NCBI GenBank assembly: GCA_023387815.1
Contig: JAEWHK010000025.1
Span: 1-8,510, forward strand
Length of the DNA: 8,510 bases
Reading direction: 5' to 3'
From: Pseudomonadota bacterium
GTDB taxonomy: Bacteria > Pseudomonadota > Gammaproteobacteria > Burkholderiales > Burkholderiaceae_B
The translations under genes and the position numbers were made by a program. Below are positions 6,927 through 8,510 of the stretch, piece after piece. Position 1 is the stretch's first letter; every line of letters begins with the position of its first letter. The notes below the pieces were generated by a model that did not search any database, was not told the DNA's origin, and saw only the letters and a program-made list of their open reading frames with translations.

Positions 6927-8363
6927 ATGCCCCGCATGATTATCAATGGAGCCCTGTGTGATGCTGCCTCAGGCCAGACGCTGGACGTGATTTCACCTGT
7001 GGATGCGCAGGTATTCACGACTATTCCGCGGGGCGATAAAGCGGATATTGATGAAGCTGTAAAGGCGGCGCGTGCCTGCCTGGAAGGTGAGTGGCAGAAG
7101 GTCAATGCTGCAGAACGCGGGCGCTTGTTGATGAAATTGAGCCAGGCCATTACGGACAATTTCCAGGAGCTGGCACAACTGGAATCCAAAGACACCGGCA
7201 AGCCCATGAGTACCGCCGAAAATGACATTCGTGTGATGGCCAGGTATTTTGAGTTTTACGCAGGTGGTGCCGATAAGGTACATGGAGAAATCATTCCGTA
7301 CCTGAATGACTATACCGTCATGGTACAGCGCGAGCCGCTGGGTGTTACGGCGCATATTATTCCCTGGAACTACCCGGCGCAGATGTTTGGGCGCAGTGTG
7401 GCGCCGGCGCTGGCCATGGGCAATGCATGTGTGGTCAAACCGGCAGAGGACGCCTGCCTGTCCGTCCTGCGTGTGGCAGAACTGGCGCAGGAGATTGGTT
7501 TTCCACCAGGTGCCCTGAATGTCGTCACCGGTCTGGGTGAAGAGGCCGGCGCAGCATTGGCTGCACATCCGGATATCAACTTCGTGACCTTTACGGGCTC
7601 CAATGAAGTGGGCGTGCTGGTGCAGCAGGCTGCAGCCCAGCACGCGGTGAAATGTGTACTGGAACTGGGTGGCAAATCGGCGCATATGGTGTTTGACGAC
7701 GTCAATATGGAACTTGCCATTCCGGCGATCGTGAAAAGTATTTTGCAGAATGCAGGGCAGACCTGCACAGCGGGCAGTCGATTGCTGGTTCAGCGTGGCA
7801 TTTACGACCGTTTCATGCAGGCACTGGCGTCAGCATTTGTTGAAACGAGCGCCGGGTCACCGGAAAACAACCCCGATTGCGGGCCGTTGATCAATGCGCG
7901 CCAGCACGAGCGTGTTCAACGCTATCTGGCACTGGGTCGGGAAGAAGGATTGACGGTGCTCGCCGAAGGGTCGATAGCCGACAATGTGCCGAAAGGGGGC
8001 TACTACGTTCGTCCGACACTTTTTGCTGCAAACTCGCATGACAGTGTGCTTCTGCAGGAAGAGATTTTTGGGCCGGTACTGGTTGCCGTTCCCTTTGATA
8101 CTGAAGCTGAAGCGATTCGACTGGCCAATCAGACCCGATATGGCTTGCTGGGCGCCATCTGGACGGAAAATGGCGGCGTTCAGCAGCGCGTGGCAAAAGG
8201 CATCAAGTGTGGTCAGGTGTTCATCAACGGATTTGGCGCTGGCGGTGGGGTGGAACTGCCTTTTGGCGGCATGAAGGGCAGCGGTCACGGACGTGAAAAA
8301 GGCTTTGTCGCCATGGAAGAAATGAGCACGACCAAAACGGTAATTCAATTTCACGGACATTGA
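6927..8363 (+). CDS. NAD(P)-dependent aldehyde dehydrogenase
   Basis: This 478-residue soluble aldehyde dehydrogenase oxidises an aldehyde to its acid with NAD or NADP. All core residues are present: Asn148 in IIPWNYP, Lys171 in VVKPAED, FTGSNEVG (222-229) in the nucleotide site, the general base Glu246 in LELGGK, the nucleophile Cys280 in GQTCTAGSR, and the late EEIFGPV motif. A GGAG at 6916-6919 lies 7 nt before the ATG. Length is within the usual 475-500. It is divergent from the Bug-P450-IclR operon and could oxidise an aldehyde released by P450 dealkylation (inference). A betaine-aldehyde role cannot be excluded given the osmoprotectant neighbours, but nothing specific supports it. The TGA stop sits exactly at the edge of an IS200/IS605-type end, so the last residues (FHGH) might be altered. 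Confidence 0.93.
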   Translation: MPRMIINGALCDAASGQTLDVISPVDAQVFTTIPRGDKADIDEAVKAARACLEGEWQKVNAAERGRLLMKLSQAITDNFQELAQLESKDTGKPMSTAENDIRVMARYFEFYAGGADKVHGEIIPYLNDYTVMVQREPLGVTAHIIPWNYPAQMFGRSVAPALAMGNACVVKPAEDACLSVLRVAELAQEIGFPPGALNVVTGLGEEAGAALAAHPDINFVTFTGSNEVGVLVQQAAAQHAVKCVLELGGKSAHMVFDDVNMELAIPAIVKSILQNAGQTCTAGSRLLVQRGIYDRFMQALASAFVETSAGSPENNPDCGPLINARQHERVQRYLALGREEGLTVLAEGSIADNVPKGGYYVRPTLFAANSHDSVLLQEEIFGPVLVAVPFDTEAEAIRLANQTRYGLLGAIWTENGGVQQRVAKGIKCGQVFINGFGAGGGVELPFGGMKGSGHGREKGFVAMEEMSTTKTVIQFHGH

Positions 8364-8369
8364 CATCCT

Positions 8370-8389
8370 CCCCTCCCTAAAGGAAGGGG
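8370..8389 (-). repeat. Right-end hairpin of the IS200/IS605-type element
   Basis: On the - strand CCCCTTCC pairs with GGGAGGGG around a TTTA loop, giving seven Watson-Crick pairs plus one T-G wobble. On the + strand the wobble becomes a C-A mismatch, so the structure is better on the - strand, the same strand as tnpB. In this family such subterminal hairpins are recognised by the TnpA transposase as single-stranded DNA and form part of the omega RNA. Confidence 0.7.
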
Positions 8390-8401
8390 ATTCCTACTGC
8401 C

Positions 8402-8510
8402 TTAACCGGTGAGGGCAAGTGCTTCGGTGGGTTCCTGTTTCACAGAGGCCGCACAAGAACCAACCGCATTCTTATGTCTGACTACCTCTCCGCAGGCTGC
8501 TACGCGGTGT
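8402..8510 (-). CDS. tnpB: TnpB-like RNA-guided nuclease, last 35 codons only
   Basis: The - strand frame from 8509 to the TAA at 8402-8404 is open throughout and encodes 35 residues beginning HRVAACGEVV and ending ALALTG. The RVAACGE and VKQEPTE pieces resemble the low-complexity tails that follow the zinc-finger and RuvC regions of IS1341-type TnpB proteins. None of the catalytic residues fall in the window, so activity cannot be judged. The assignment rests largely on the terminal hairpin 3' of the stop, and the gene is cut by the window edge. Confidence 0.65.
   Translation of the reverse strand, partial: HRVAACGEVVRHKNAVGSCAASVKQEPTEALALTG

Larger units (their letters stand above)
8360..8510 (-). 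mobile_element. IS200/IS605-type (IS1341-like, tnpB-bearing) element, right end only
   Basis: Read on the - strand, the region holds a tnpB-like C-terminus, its TAA stop, then GGAATCCCC, a hairpin and GGGGAGGATGTCAA. This layout is typical of the right end of IS200/IS605 and IS1341-type elements. The rest of the element, including any tnpA and the left end, lies beyond the window. The exact outer boundary is uncertain by a few bases; if the end is TCAA, it falls at 8360-8363. Confidence 0.75.
8361..8510 (-). ncRNA. Probable omega RNA (reRNA) of the TnpB element, 3' part
   Basis: TnpB elements make a guide RNA that overlaps the 3' end of tnpB and runs through the right-end hairpin; the guide is the flanking host DNA just outside the element. 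The region from the tnpB tail to the terminal hairpin (8370-8389) fits this layout. The 5' limit lies outside the window. Existence is inferred from family knowledge, not from an RNA signal visible here. Confidence 0.45.

Overview
The window reads as a stretch of a betaproteobacterial chromosome, most likely Burkholderiales and plausibly Alcaligenaceae. This is inferred from an ectBCD order, a Bug/TctC-type periplasmic receptor beside an IclR regulator, and moderate GC. No rRNA or other phylogenetic marker is present, so the assignment is an inference.

Left part (1-2431, + strand): the distal end of an ectoine/hydroxyectoine operon. ectB has lost its 5' end to the window edge; ectC and ectD are complete. 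EctB makes diaminobutyrate, EctC cyclises N-acetyl-diaminobutyrate to ectoine, and EctD hydroxylates ectoine to 5-hydroxyectoine. The usual intermediate gene ectA would lie upstream and is not visible.

Middle part (2432-6668, - strand): a three-gene operon transcribed leftward. It encodes a Bug-type periplasmic solute-binding protein, then a 783-residue self-sufficient cytochrome P450 of CYP116B type (heme domain fused to an FMN/[2Fe-2S] phthalate-dioxygenase-reductase-like domain), then an IclR-family regulator. Spacing is very tight: 11 nt between the first two genes, and an ATGA overlap between the last two. The iclR stop codon directly abuts the ectD stop codon, so the two operons converge with no intergenic DNA.

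Right part (6669-8363): a 258-bp divergent intergenic region, then an NAD(P)-type aldehyde dehydrogenase on the + strand. The intergenic region holds a three-half-site TTGCGTA operator candidate that overlaps a plausible promoter for the Bug-P450-IclR operon. Together the Bug receptor, P450, regulator and aldehyde dehydrogenase look like one substrate-inducible module: capture of an organic molecule, P450 oxidation or dealkylation, and oxidation of the released aldehyde. The substrate cannot be read from the sequence.

Right edge (about 8360-8510): the right end of an IS200/IS605-type element on the - strand, with the last 35 codons of a tnpB-like gene and a terminal hairpin. The element abuts, and may supply, the stop codon of the aldehyde dehydrogenase. 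No tRNA, rRNA or CRISPR array was seen.
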